A DNA stretch of 64,000 nucleotides from Diplocloster agilis (GTDB lineage Bacteria > Bacillota > Clostridia > Lachnospirales > Lachnospiraceae), in the NCBI RefSeq assembly GCF_019042275.1, contig NZ_JAHQCW010000031.1, positions 1-64,000 of the forward strand, in the 5' to 3' direction. The notes beneath the pieces were generated by a model. That model worked only from the letters and a program-made list of their open reading frames with translations. It was not told where the DNA came from and ran no database searches. Positions within the stretch are counted from its first letter, which is position 1; each line of letters opens with the position of its first letter. Of the stretch, positions 1-8,360 are shown piece by piece. A program made the translations under genes and the position numbers.

Positions 1-205
1 TGAACCGGGAACACATCACGTGTTCCTGGTGAATAGGCTCGGTTCCTGAACCCGGCTTTTCGATTTCACTTAGCGTATTCCAGCGCTAGCCCTCCGCGCC
101 CCCAGGGAGATACAAAAGAACCCGGCCGCCCGGAGCGTCTCCGGATACTGCCCGCGGTTCCAAGCCCTAAGCGGCGGACATACGGCCTGCCCAATCCCGA
201 GGAAG
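1..205. repeat. Partial copy of a large palindromic element (loop and right arm)
   Basis: Bases 1 to about 118 align with 44596-44714 at roughly nine identities in ten. The shared part holds the small hairpin GAACAC-loop-GTGTTC and the start of the right arm (cttttcgatttcacttagcg). Beyond about position 118 the two copies diverge, although this one stays GC-rich and hairpin-prone. The left arm would lie outside the window. The element ends against the 3' end of the first lacI gene, just as the complete copy sits at convergent gene ends. No gene is seen here; the two short reading frames are by-products of the repeat. Confidence 0.7.
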
Positions 206-220
206 AACCTTCCGCATCCC

Positions 221-1255
221 CTACCACCCGAACATATCCCATTCGCTGCCTGCGAATTGATCTGTGGACCTGCGGATGACCAGATTGCATTTGAGTTCCA
301 CCTTGTTACCGGCATTTCCCTCCCTGGCTCCCATCAGGAGCTTGACAGAGGTTCTGCCCATCTGATAAGTAGGCACATTGATCGTGGTTAAGGAAGGAGC
401 CACCATTGACGCAATACTCAGATTATCAATGCCGGTGACGGCAATGTCCTCCGGCACCTTTTTCCCCACAGAGAGGATCGCTTTGATCGCGCCGATGGCC
501 ATCTGGTCGTTGGCTGCCGCCACCGCGGTATAGTCGGAACGCCGGTCCATGATCCGCTTCATCGCCATGTAGCCGCTGCTGGGTGAGAAATTCCCCTCCT
601 GGACCAGTTCGCTGTCATAGGGGATTCCCGCCTCCTGCAGGGCTTTGCGGTAGCCCTGAAGCCTTAGAAGCGCCAGCGGATTATCCATCTTTCCGGCGAT
701 GTGGACGATGCTTCTGTGTCCGGTCTCAATCAGATGCCTGGTCGCCTTGTACTGGTTATCCATATGGTCCACATAGACGCAGCCGATCTCCTCGTCCTGA
801 ATTTTACGCTCCATTAATACGATCGGAATCTTTTTGGGGACAAAGGCTTCCTTTAATTCGTCTAAGTATTGCCGCTCCTGCTCCGCCGTACAGACGGTGT
901 CTATAATAACTCCGCACAGGGACTGGTTCTGTATCATTTGTATAAATTGTTTTTCCTTTTTGAAGTCGTAACCTGAATTTCCGAAAATCAGCGTATACCC
1001 TTCTTCCGTGACCGTGTCCACGATTCCGCTCAGCAAATTGGAAAAAAAGACGCTCGTTATATTAGGAAGAGCCACGGCTATAACTTTATCCTGTTTTTTC
1101 TTTCTCTCCGGCATTTGATATCCAATCTCAGCCGCCGCCTTCGTCACTCTTTCCCGGATTTCCTCACTTACATATTTGTCACTGTCACTTAACACGGCCG
1201 AAACGGTCGATAACGATACTTGTGCAACCCTAGCTACATCGCGCATTCCCGGCAT
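221..1255 (-). CDS. LacI-family transcriptional regulator (copy 1)
   Basis: A 344-residue LacI/GalR-type repressor, normal length for the family. The N-terminal helix-turn-helix (residues 4-30, with SLSTVSAVLS as recognition region) is followed by a lysine-rich hinge near residue 52 and a periplasmic-binding-like effector domain from about residue 60. It probably binds DNA as a dimer and responds to a sugar. The paralogue at 8361-9392 shares long identical blocks, including VSLSTVSAVLS, NVPTYQMGRT and the C-terminal GSEWDMFGW. The two genes bracket the sugar ABC operon, which suggests that operon is the target; this is inference. The start is chosen for the gaggag Shine-Dalgarno nine bases upstream. 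Its promoter carries a palindrome different from that of copy 2. Confidence 0.93.
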   Translation of the reverse strand: MPGMRDVARVAQVSLSTVSAVLSDSDKYVSEEIRERVTKAAAEIGYQMPERKKKQDKVIAVALPNITSVFFSNLLSGIVDTVTEEGYTLIFGNSGYDFKKEKQFIQMIQNQSLCGVIIDTVCTAEQERQYLDELKEAFVPKKIPIVLMERKIQDEEIGCVYVDHMDNQYKATRHLIETGHRSIVHIAGKMDNPLALLRLQGYRKALQEAGIPYDSELVQEGNFSPSSGYMAMKRIMDRRSDYTAVAAANDQMAIGAIKAILSVGKKVPEDIAVTGIDNLSIASMVAPSLTTINVPTYQMGRTSVKLLMGAREGNAGNKVELKCNLVIRRSTDQFAGSEWDMFGW

Positions 1256-1287
1256 CTGCTACAACTCCTCACTCCTGCATTTTCTTA

Positions 1288-1337
1288 ATCCTAGCACGCT
1301 TGCCCCGGGCATGTCAAACCCATTCTTATCATGATAA
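1288..1337 (-). promoter_or_regulatory. Promoter and candidate operators of lacI copy 1
   Basis: Read on the minus strand, TTGACA (1312-1317) is followed after 18 bases by TAGGAT (1288-1293). The spacer contains a palindrome, TGCCCCGGGCA (1301-1311), with a central C as in many LacI-type sites. Just upstream of the -35 box is a perfect 12-base palindrome, TTATCATGATAA (1326-1337). Both could be operators, the first for autoregulation. Assignment to a given regulator is inference. Confidence 0.55.
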
Positions 1338-1392
1338 CAGACAATTCTTTTTATGATAATAGGCGCAGAAGATCCAAACTATATAAGACTGT

Positions 1393-1821
1393 CTAAATGA
1401 CTCCCTTTTGCAGCATAATATTCGCATAGCGGGCGGTGGTTTTGGTCTGCACAATGACATAAGCGCTGCGGGCCGCCTCATAGAATGGAAGGCGGTCTAT
1501 GTAACCGAATCCATGAAAGGCCTGCTCTTCGTCATATTTCCCGATCAGTTCCTGATACTGCTGCCAGATCCGTGGGGTTGGTTCTTCCGGGAGATGCTGC
1601 ATCAGTTTTACCGGTTCCGGTACATAGCTGTCCAGCGGAAAGAAGGGCAGGATTGCTTCCAGCAGCTCCGGTATCTCCACACCGTCGGCCTTTATATAAC
1701 GCTTGGCATTGGTAACGGCCGGGAAGTTGGCGTCCGCCAGGATCAGCACATCGCTGTGGCCCATCTCCATCATATGTTTCATCAGCTCCGCCGGCAGAAT
1801 AGGCGGTATTCTTTTCAGCAT
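1393..1821 (-). CDS. RbsD/FucU-family sugar mutarotase
   Basis: A 142-residue protein of the FucU/RbsD fold, which interconverts sugar anomers in the cytoplasm. Visible family features are the N-terminal MKHMMEMGHSDVLILADANFP block, with the catalytic His and Asp region, and the C-terminal motif TKTTARYANIMLQKGVI. Length fits FucU (about 140) better than RhaM (about 104). It is the last gene of the sugar ABC operon and is separated from the binding-protein gene by a strong stem-loop. A FucU-like enzyme suggests the imported sugar is a fucose- or ribose-like monosaccharide; the exact sugar cannot be read from sequence. Confidence 0.85.
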   Translation of the reverse strand: MLKRIPPILPAELMKHMMEMGHSDVLILADANFPAVTNAKRYIKADGVEIPELLEAILPFFPLDSYVPEPVKLMQHLPEEPTPRIWQQYQELIGKYDEEQAFHGFGYIDRLPFYEAARSAYVIVQTKTTARYANIMLQKGVI

Positions 1822-1849
1822 GGCAAAATCCTCCGTTTTTGTCTGTGTA

Positions 1850-1891
1850 AAGAGGCCCCGAAGGGCTTATCTACCTGCTTCGGGGCCTCTT
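1850..1891 (-). terminator. Intercistronic stem-loop between binding protein and mutarotase genes
   Basis: AAGAGGCCCCGAAG pairs perfectly with CTTCGGGGCCTCTT around a 14-base loop. No T-run follows directly on the minus strand, so it may be an attenuator or an mRNA-stabilising hairpin rather than a full terminator. Confidence 0.6.
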
Positions 1892-1903
1892 ACCGTCTGT
1901 TTT

Positions 1904-3060
1904 TTAGTAATCAAACTGCTCTACATTGTCTTTGGTGATAACCAGGGGATCTCCCAGCAGCACTTCTCCGCCGTTGATGGAGGATGCCCCTAATCTGGTT
2001 GTCGTCATCTGCGTGGAATCTGCGGTGATATCTCCTGTCGCCAGCTGGTACGCCGCCTGCACCGCCAGATAGCCAGATCCATCGTATTCCACAGCACGCC
2101 GAATTTCAGAGGATTCTGCTCGTTGAGTATATAGGATTTCAACGCGTTGGGGGTCGCCACACCGGTCAGTACGATCTTGTCAACCGGAGGTTTGTTGGTG
2201 GATGCCTCATACTGGGACCCCAGGGCCGGAGCCGTCATGGAAGTGATTCCGAATGCGCACTGGATCTTATCTGCGCCTTCTCCCATTCTGGAGATCAGTG
2301 TGCCCGCCTGTGTCTGGGTCTCTACCTCGTCCGCGCCCGGATAATAGATATCGGAGTCGGGATTCTGCAGTTTCATCCAGTTGTATTCATCTGTTTTGAT
2401 TAGTTCCTGGATGTTGCTGTTCCATGCCTCTACGTTGGTATCTGTCTTTGTCTGTCCCATGATTGCGATATTGACCGGGTTCTCGGGTCCGTATCCTTTT
2501 TCCTTTAATTCCGCAGCCGCGTTCTCTACCAGGGCCTTGGCCACTCCTTCATAGGAGGCCTGGTTGATAAACAGATCTCTGGCGTCCGGCTCTGAATCAG
2601 AGTCAAAGGTTACGATCTTGATCCCTTTTTCCTGCGCCTTTTTAAGCGTAGGGGAAATCGCACTGGCGTCCACACAGCCGACCGCTACCGCGTCGACTCC
2701 CTGGGCAATCCAGCCTTCCAGAAGGTCTACCTGTTTTTGATTCGTCGCCTGATCCTGAGGAGGGCCGTCATACAGAAGCTCCACGTCATAGCCCGCGTCC
2801 TTCAGTTCTTTTGCCGCGTCTTCCGCACCCACCTGGCACGCGTCCCAGTAGTTCTCACCCTTCATCTTCGGAAGTACCGCGATCTTGATCTTTTTCCCCT
2901 GGGTGTCCTTTTGGTCCGCGGGAGCCGCAGACTGCTCATCCTTTGTAGTCTGCGCCGGAGCCGGGGCGGATGTATCCGTATCTTTTGCCTTACCGCATCC
3001 TGCCAGAGTTCCAACCACTAAAATACCTGCCGCAAATAACGCTGTGATTCTTTTTTTCAT
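1904..3060 (-). pseudogene. Sugar ABC transporter substrate-binding lipoprotein, frameshifted near its end
   Basis: This is the substrate-binding lipoprotein of the operon (RbsB/LsrB/RhaS type). The start at 3060 (MKKRITALF) has an aaggaga site and opens a lipoprotein signal peptide ending in LVVGTLAGCGK. The intact frame runs to about residue 330 (FGVLWNTMDL) and then shifts to a wrong frame that stops at 2005. The correct C-terminus (GYLAVQAAYQLATGDI to DNVEQFDY) lies in another frame, 2092-1904. One missing G at about 2073 explains this: CTGGCTATCTG where CTGGGCTATCTG is expected. It may be a recent mutation or a sequencing error in a G-run. If real, the last 55 or so residues are replaced by about 20 unrelated ones and transport is probably lost. 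Confidence 0.85.
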
Positions 3061-3207
3061 ATCTTCTCTCCTTTCTTCCATATGCCTTTTTTCTAAGGCA
3101 TACGGGGATACCCGTAGGTATTTCATAAATGCTCCTATATATTTTCCTGTTTGAAACCAACAGGTAAATACCTATCACACGATCTATAGTATTTTCACAA
3201 ATAACGG

Positions 3208-4197
3208 TCAGCCGGTCTTTTTCAAAAGCTCGGTTTTCACTTCCTTCAGCCGTTTGCTGCTGGTCCTTCTGTTTACGATCTCGTAGGCGATCAGACTGAT
3301 AATCAAGATCGTCCCGTGGACAATCGTCTGGGTGTCAATGGGAATATTCAAAACGGTCAAACCGCTGTTAAGCACTCCGATGATCAGGGTTGCCAGGATC
3401 GTCCCCTTCAGATCGCCGGTACCTCCCAGAATACTTGTTCCGCCCAGCACCACGATAGTAATTACTTTCAGATTAATATTGGTTCCCGCGTCGTACCGGA
3501 GGCTTGAGAACCTTCCGATCATGATCAGCGCAGCCAGAGCGCACATCAGGCCGGACAGCGCATAGATCCGGATCAGCATTTTCTCGATGTCGACTCCGCA
3601 ATACTTTGTGGCATTGCTGTTCAGACCGATTCCGAACAGCCTTCTTCCGAATGTGGATTTTGCCAGCAAGATATAAAACAAAACCGCACAGATCATATAA
3701 ATAAAAATCTGAACCGGAATCCCCAGGAACAACTTACTTCCGACCGCTTCCGCAGCGGGAAACGCGTATACGCTGTCCCCTCCTGTCATCCCCCTGGTAA
3801 GCCCCAGGAACAGGAACATAGATGCCAGAGTGGTAACCATAGCCGGCACTTTCACTTTTGCAATGATGATCCCGTTGAACAGGCCGCAGGCCAGGCCCAC
3901 CAGGAACGTGACGATTACACCGGCCACGCTTCCCATCCTGCCTGCCGCCATGGCGCCAACCATAGCGGAAAGTACCATAATATTGCCAACAGACAGGTCG
4001 ATGCCGCCTGTTATGATAATCAGAGTCATGGGAAGAGAGATCAGTCCCAGCTCCACCACATTGCGCAGAACTACATTTAACAGATATTCCGGGGAGAGGA
4101 ATACCGGGTTCAGGATGGAGATAGCCGCAAAGATGACGATCAGGATCAGCAACAGCGCAATATTAAAAGTAAATTTTAATTTTTTTACCGTTTTCAT
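3208..4197 (-). CDS. Sugar ABC transporter permease (RbsC/LsrC type)
   Basis: A 329-residue inner-membrane permease of the BPD_transp_2 family, with about eight to ten hydrophobic segments. The hallmark region ITGGIDLSVGNIMVLSAMVG is at residues 62-81, and the cytoplasmic EAA-like loop contains VVLGGTSILGGTGDLKGT near residues 260-277. It forms the membrane channel with the second permease one base upstream. Gene order ATPase-permease-permease-binding protein is typical of RbsABC/RhaSTPQ/Lsr sugar systems. A C-terminal charged tail follows the last segment. Confidence 0.92.
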   Translation of the reverse strand: MKTVKKLKFTFNIALLLILIVIFAAISILNPVFLSPEYLLNVVLRNVVELGLISLPMTLIIITGGIDLSVGNIMVLSAMVGAMAAGRMGSVAGVIVTFLVGLACGLFNGIIIAKVKVPAMVTTLASMFLFLGLTRGMTGGDSVYAFPAAEAVGSKLFLGIPVQIFIYMICAVLFYILLAKSTFGRRLFGIGLNSNATKYCGVDIEKMLIRIYALSGLMCALAALIMIGRFSSLRYDAGTNINLKVITIVVLGGTSILGGTGDLKGTILATLIIGVLNSGLTVLNIPIDTQTIVHGTILIISLIAYEIVNRRTSSKRLKEVKTELLKKTG

Positions 4198-4198
4198 C

Positions 4199-5185
4199 TT
4201 ATCTTCCTCCCGGCGCCGCCGATATCCGGCGTTTTTTCTTAATATTCACCGCGCTGGCCACCACGGACAGGATAATGATTCCGCCCATAATCGCGTCCGA
4301 CCAGTCCGGGCTGATCCCCAGGTAATTGATAGCCGGGGATACCAGGGAGAGGATAAATGCTCCGATCACCGTACCGATCAGTTTGCCGCTTCCCCCGGCG
4401 GTGCTGGTGCCTCCCAGGACAACCGCGGCGATAAAGGTCATCTCTTTTCCGTTGGCCATGGTGGTCGTCACCCGCTGGCTGGCTGTGCCGATAATGACGG
4501 CGGTAATCCCGTACAGCGCTCCGGCGATGGTATAAGCGATCACGATGGTCCTGTCCACATTCACCCCGGCAAGGCGCGCCCCGTTTTTGTTATTGCCGAT
4601 GGCGTACAGCTTTTTGGAAAACTTGGAATATTTCATAAAGAGCAGGCCCGTGACGATCACAACCAGCATCAGCACAGTGCTTGCCGGAAAGATACCGAAG
4701 AGCTTCGCGTCGTAGGCGAGCCACGTGAAAGTCGCCGGAAGATCGTAGATCGAACCGTTCACAGCCAGCGGCAGGACTCCCTGAAACAGCTGTGTGGTGG
4801 CAAGGGTCGCCACAATGGCCGGGATATGCAGTTTGGTGATAAACAGGCCGTTGATCATACTCAGCACGGCTCCCGCCGCCATCGTCACCGGTAAAAAGAC
4901 CCCGATCGGCAGCCCCTGCTTGCCCAGGGACGCGGCGATGATACAAAGCACCGAGACTAACGCGCCCGCCGAGACATCGATGTTGGAAGTGATAATGATC
5001 ATATTCATTCCCACCGCCGCGATCAATACATAATTGAAGCGGTTTAGCAGGTTCATCAGGTTGCTTAAGTCATAGAACCCTTTGGCAAAGACGGCCAGGA
5101 ATAAGAGTACGAGGATTAAAAACAGCAGCAGATAAAATTCCGTGGTCATAAGCTTTTTTAAGTTTTTCTTCTGGCTATTATCCAT
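4199..5185 (-). CDS. Sugar ABC transporter permease (second, RbsC/LsrD type)
   Basis: A 328-residue permease of the same family as its downstream neighbour. It keeps the conserved ITSNIDVSAGALVSVLCII block (family form ITGGIDLSVG) and the loop VVLGGTSTAGGSGKLIGT. The N-terminus is lysine-rich, followed by a first membrane helix from about residue 17. It is separated from the ATPase gene and the other permease gene by one base on each side, so the three are translationally linked. Two different permeases make a heterodimeric channel as in the rhamnose and autoinducer-2 importers. Confidence 0.92.
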   Translation of the reverse strand: MDNSQKKNLKKLMTTEFYLLLFLILVLLFLAVFAKGFYDLSNLMNLLNRFNYVLIAAVGMNMIIITSNIDVSAGALVSVLCIIAASLGKQGLPIGVFLPVTMAAGAVLSMINGLFITKLHIPAIVATLATTQLFQGVLPLAVNGSIYDLPATFTWLAYDAKLFGIFPASTVLMLVVIVTGLLFMKYSKFSKKLYAIGNNKNGARLAGVNVDRTIVIAYTIAGALYGITAVIIGTASQRVTTTMANGKEMTFIAAVVLGGTSTAGGSGKLIGTVIGAFILSLVSPAINYLGISPDWSDAIMGGIIILSVVASAVNIKKKRRISAAPGGR

Positions 5186-5186
5186 G

Positions 5187-6698
5187 TTATTCTTCCCCCT
5201 CCCCTTCCAGCGCCGTTTTCAGAATCTTGTCCTGCGTGGCGTCTTGCCTTGAAAAGCAGCCGACAATCCTGCCTTCCTTCATGACATAGATCCGGTCACA
5301 CATACCCAGCAGCTCCGGCAGTTCGCTGGAGATCATCAGAATCGTAAGCCCTTTTCCGGTAAGCTCACTGATAATTTTATGTATTTCCGCCTTGGCATTG
5401 ACATCCACGCCTCTGGTCGGTTCATCTAAAACCAGAATCTTCGGCTGTATCGCCAGTGCTTTGGCGATGGATACCTTCTGCTGATTGCCGCCCGACAGGT
5501 TATTCACCGTAAAGTCCGGCGACGGCGCTTTGATCGTTATTTCCTTCATATATTCTGCCGCAACCGCGCTCTCCTTTTTCCGGTCGATGATTCCGAATTT
5601 GGAGAAATCCTTAAGCTGAGGCATCGAAATATTTTCTTCTATACTCATGTCCACAATCAGTCCGTATTTTCCCCGGTCCTCCGAGACATACACCAAGCCT
5701 TCCTTCATGGCATCGGTGTAATCCGAGATAGAAAGCTTCTTCCCATCCAGGATCACCTCTCCCTGAGCCTTGGGCGCCAGGCCGCAGACCGCTTCCATCA
5801 GTTCGGTCCGGCCCGCTCCGGCCAGTCCCGCGAATCCCAAGATCTCCCCTTTGCGCACTTCGAAGTTAATATTCTCCAAAAATCCCTCATCATAGAAATT
5901 CTCTACCCTAAAGATCACATCCCCCAGCTCGGTCTCTGTCTTGGGATAATAGTTATGCATGGTACGCCCGACCATGTCGGCAACCAGCTCATCCTTATTG
6001 GTCCCTCCCACGTTTTTCGTGGAAATATACTGACCGTCCCTTAAAACCGTCACCCGGTCGCAGATCTCAAAGATCTCTTCCAGCCGGTGGCTGATGTAGA
6101 CGATCCCCATCCCCTCTTTTTTGAGGCTTAAAATTATGCTGAATAATGCGTCCACTTCCCGCTGGGTCAGCGAGGCCGTAGGTTCATCGAAGATCAGGAT
6201 GTTGGCGTCAAACGTCAGGCTTTTCGCGATTTCCACCATCTGCTTTTGGGCCATCCCCAGCGTTTTGATTTTTGTGTCCAGATCAATCTTTGTGTTCAGC
6301 CGCTTGAATATCTCCCGGGCCTTCTCCCGCATTTCCCTGTAATTCAGAACCGGCAGAAATCCCAGTGTTTTTTTGCTGGTCTCGTGTCCCAGGAACATAT
6401 TCTCCAACACGGTCATTTCTTCGAAGAGGCTGGTTTCCTGAAAAATTATGGACACCCCGCTTTTATAGGATTCCATGGGATTGGCGAATTTTCTGTTCTG
6501 TCCGTTTACGTGGATCTCCCCGGAATCGGGCTGATAAACCCCGGACAGCACTTTCATCAGCGTAGACTTTCCGGCGCCGTTTTCGCCGCAGATGGCATGT
6601 ACCTCACCTTTTTCCAGGTCAAAGCTCACATCGTTTAACGCCAGGACACCCGGGAATGTTTTGACAATATTTTTTAACTCCAATACCGTTTCTCCCAT
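5187..6698 (-). CDS. Sugar ABC transporter ATPase (RbsA type)
   Basis: A 503-residue protein with two ABC domains in tandem, as in RbsA/MglA/RhaT. The first domain (about 5-240) has Walker A GENGAGKST, and LIFDEPTASLT as Walker B. The second (about 255-495) has the usual degenerate Walker A GLAGAGRTE, a full signature LSGGNQQKVSIAKAL and LVLDEPTRGVDV. It powers import by the two permeases. The start has a gggagga site, just downstream of a stem-loop that separates it from the cupin gene. Confidence 0.95.
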   Translation of the reverse strand: MGETVLELKNIVKTFPGVLALNDVSFDLEKGEVHAICGENGAGKSTLMKVLSGVYQPDSGEIHVNGQNRKFANPMESYKSGVSIIFQETSLFEEMTVLENMFLGHETSKKTLGFLPVLNYREMREKAREIFKRLNTKIDLDTKIKTLGMAQKQMVEIAKSLTFDANILIFDEPTASLTQREVDALFSIILSLKKEGMGIVYISHRLEEIFEICDRVTVLRDGQYISTKNVGGTNKDELVADMVGRTMHNYYPKTETELGDVIFRVENFYDEGFLENINFEVRKGEILGFAGLAGAGRTELMEAVCGLAPKAQGEVILDGKKLSISDYTDAMKEGLVYVSEDRGKYGLIVDMSIEENISMPQLKDFSKFGIIDRKKESAVAAEYMKEITIKAPSPDFTVNNLSGGNQQKVSIAKALAIQPKILVLDEPTRGVDVNAKAEIHKIISELTGKGLTILMISSELPELLGMCDRIYVMKEGRIVGCFSRQDATQDKILKTALEGEGEE

Positions 6699-6717
6699 AA
6701 TAATTTCCTCCCACCTC

Positions 6718-6746
6718 CGAAAGCCCTCTTATGGACAGGGCTTTCG
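6718..6746 (-). other. Stem-loop before the ATPase ribosome-binding site
   Basis: CGAAAGCCCT pairs with AGGGCTTTCG over a nine-base loop, between the cupin stop codon and the ATPase ribosome-binding site. There is no T-run. It could tune expression of the transporter relative to the cupin enzyme by affecting mRNA processing or attenuation. Confidence 0.5.
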
Positions 6747-6765
6747 AAGTATTCATTTTCCCAAT

Positions 6766-7977
6766 TTATTCAACGGTCAAGTCCGGGTTATCCGAGAAAT
6801 GCTTCAGGATCACAATGGGGTCTGTGGAAGATGGATTCACGATCCGGATTCCTTCTTTTGCCGCTCTTTCTGTCACAAAGTATTCGTCATGGGTTAACTC
6901 GCCGTAATGGATCAGGGCCGGTGATTCGATTTCCCATGCGCCGAAGGTTCCATGCCCCTGCAGGCAGATCAGCCCGTAAGGCGCCGGATCTTTTACCACA
7001 ACCGACTGTCCGGGCAGGACCGTCAGACGTTTCGCGCTTACATTTTCACATTTGTAACAGATCCATTCTTCCAGGAAACCGTCCGCCGCCATCTCTTCCA
7101 TCGGCCGAACCGGCTTCGGACTCATAAAGTTGTGTTCATGGAAATCCGGGTCCACGTTTTTGTCCCAGTCGATAACATCCAGCAGGTACTCATAATTACC
7201 GATCTCTTCTTCCGGGCAGTTCTTCCAGAGCAGGTCCTGCTGCACCAGTTCCCCGTTCATCAGCACCGACTGGTACATGGCGTACACATCGGATGCGAAC
7301 TGCGGCTCATAGGTACAGAAGGAACCGGGTGCGTGCATGATCCCGGGCGCTACGTTATATCCGGTATCCACTTCCAGTTTAAACGCTCTTGAGAGTCCCA
7401 GAATGTTGTTGTCTCCCTTTGTATAATTCATCAGGCAGCTGAGAACCTGTTCCTTTGTCGTCTCCGGATGGAAACCGAAAAACGTAAAGGGGAATTCTCC
7501 GCCGTGATTATTCAACTGCGCCGGGAAAAAGTACATCTCCGGCTTGCCGTCCGCACCCACGCGCGCCGCATGCTCCTGTCTGTGGTGGATGTGGTGGGGA
7601 AGCGGTCCCTGGTTGTCAAAGAACTTGGAAAACATGGCCCACCGGTGATATTTATTCCACAAAGTCTCACCGATCAGCTCCGGTCCCATCAGATCCACCG
7701 CATCTCTTAAGAGAATCCGCTCTTTTCCTTCCTCATCCACAACGATATAGCTCAATCCTTCGTCTTCCGGCGTCCCGGGGCCGTTCTCCGCCCAGGTCGT
7801 GGAGGAAAACCACCGCTCGTCGATGCCGCCCCGCATGCCCAGTACAAAATAATCCGAGGGATGCAGTTTAATTCTTCTTCCCGGTCTGCAATATACCCTC
7901 GGCACCCAGGTAGGCGCCAGCCGCAGAACCCCTTTTCCTTTTCCCAATGCTTTTTCGATCAGTTCTTTCTGATTCAT
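6766..7977 (-). CDS. Cupin-fold protein, possible sugar isomerase
   Basis: A 403-residue soluble protein, first gene of the sugar operon. A cupin-type metal site is suggested by the histidine cluster GPLPHHIHHRQEHAA near residue 125, a later GYNVAPGIMHAPGS motif, and an aromatic-rich core. The layout resembles type I phosphomannose-isomerase-like cupins, and the placement with a sugar importer and a mutarotase favours an aldose/ketose isomerase or epimerase acting on the imported sugar. I do not recognise a characterised orthologue. The start is preceded by ggagtg and by a strong promoter with an operator. Confidence 0.6.
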   Translation of the reverse strand: MNQKELIEKALGKGKGVLRLAPTWVPRVYCRPGRRIKLHPSDYFVLGMRGGIDERWFSSTTWAENGPGTPEDEGLSYIVVDEEGKERILLRDAVDLMGPELIGETLWNKYHRWAMFSKFFDNQGPLPHHIHHRQEHAARVGADGKPEMYFFPAQLNNHGGEFPFTFFGFHPETTKEQVLSCLMNYTKGDNNILGLSRAFKLEVDTGYNVAPGIMHAPGSFCTYEPQFASDVYAMYQSVLMNGELVQQDLLWKNCPEEEIGNYEYLLDVIDWDKNVDPDFHEHNFMSPKPVRPMEEMAADGFLEEWICYKCENVSAKRLTVLPGQSVVVKDPAPYGLICLQGHGTFGAWEIESPALIHYGELTHDEYFVTERAAKEGIRIVNPSSTDPIVILKHFSDNPDLTVE

Positions 7978-8142
7978 ACTTTCACTCCTTCCAATTTTTT
8001 GACCGTACCTGTTTTTCCGCAGAAAATGTTTTCTGGAATTCTGAGTTTCTCATAGTTGTTCGCTCATTTTTCTGCTTTCTTTCGATTGAATTTATTGTTT
8101 TACTAGGATTTTAAGGTATTTTTTATCATCCCTTCTAGTAAA

Positions 8143-8171
8143 ATCATATTCTTTTAACGAACGTTTGTCAA
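8143..8171 (-). promoter_or_regulatory. Promoter and LacI-type operator of the sugar ABC operon
   Basis: Minus strand TTGACA (8166-8171), a 17-base spacer and TATGAT (8143-8148) form a near-consensus promoter. The spacer and -35 overlap the near-palindrome ACGAACGTTTGT (8157-8168). The same 14 bases, CGAACGTTTGTCAA, recur at 9437-9450 in front of lacI copy 2, so that LacI protein probably represses both itself and this operon. Confidence 0.8.
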
Positions 8172-8240
8172 CACGCTCCGTCGTTTTCTATATTTTATTC
8201 ACTTTAGCTGTCTGTTTTTATGCAATTTTCACATCATAAT

Positions 8241-8287
8241 CAGGGGTCTATCAGAAAACAAATTAAATGTTTTCTGACAGACCCCTG
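8241..8287. terminator. Strong hairpin downstream of lacI copy 2
   Basis: CAGGGGTCTATCAGAAAACA pairs with TGTTTTCTGACAGACCCCTG with one mismatch around a seven-base loop. It lies after the lacI copy 2 stop and before the operon promoter, so it probably ends the lacI transcript, although no long T-run follows. The rest of the 7978-8360 gap is AT-rich with no gene. Confidence 0.6.
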
Positions 8288-8360
8288 TATGTTTCTCATA
8301 TTTAGGATTCACAGTTGCATAGTTAACATTCGAAGCCTCAAATCTGCCGTTGTTTCCCTC

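Noticed and set aside
2005-2092. Programmed frameshift in the sugar-binding protein
   Set aside because: There is no slippery heptamer or downstream structure, and the family does not use frameshifting; a mutation or sequencing error is simpler.
3830-4894. Long plus-strand frame of 354 codons
   Set aside because: It is antisense to two clear ABC permease genes and has no family features; a shadow of codon bias.
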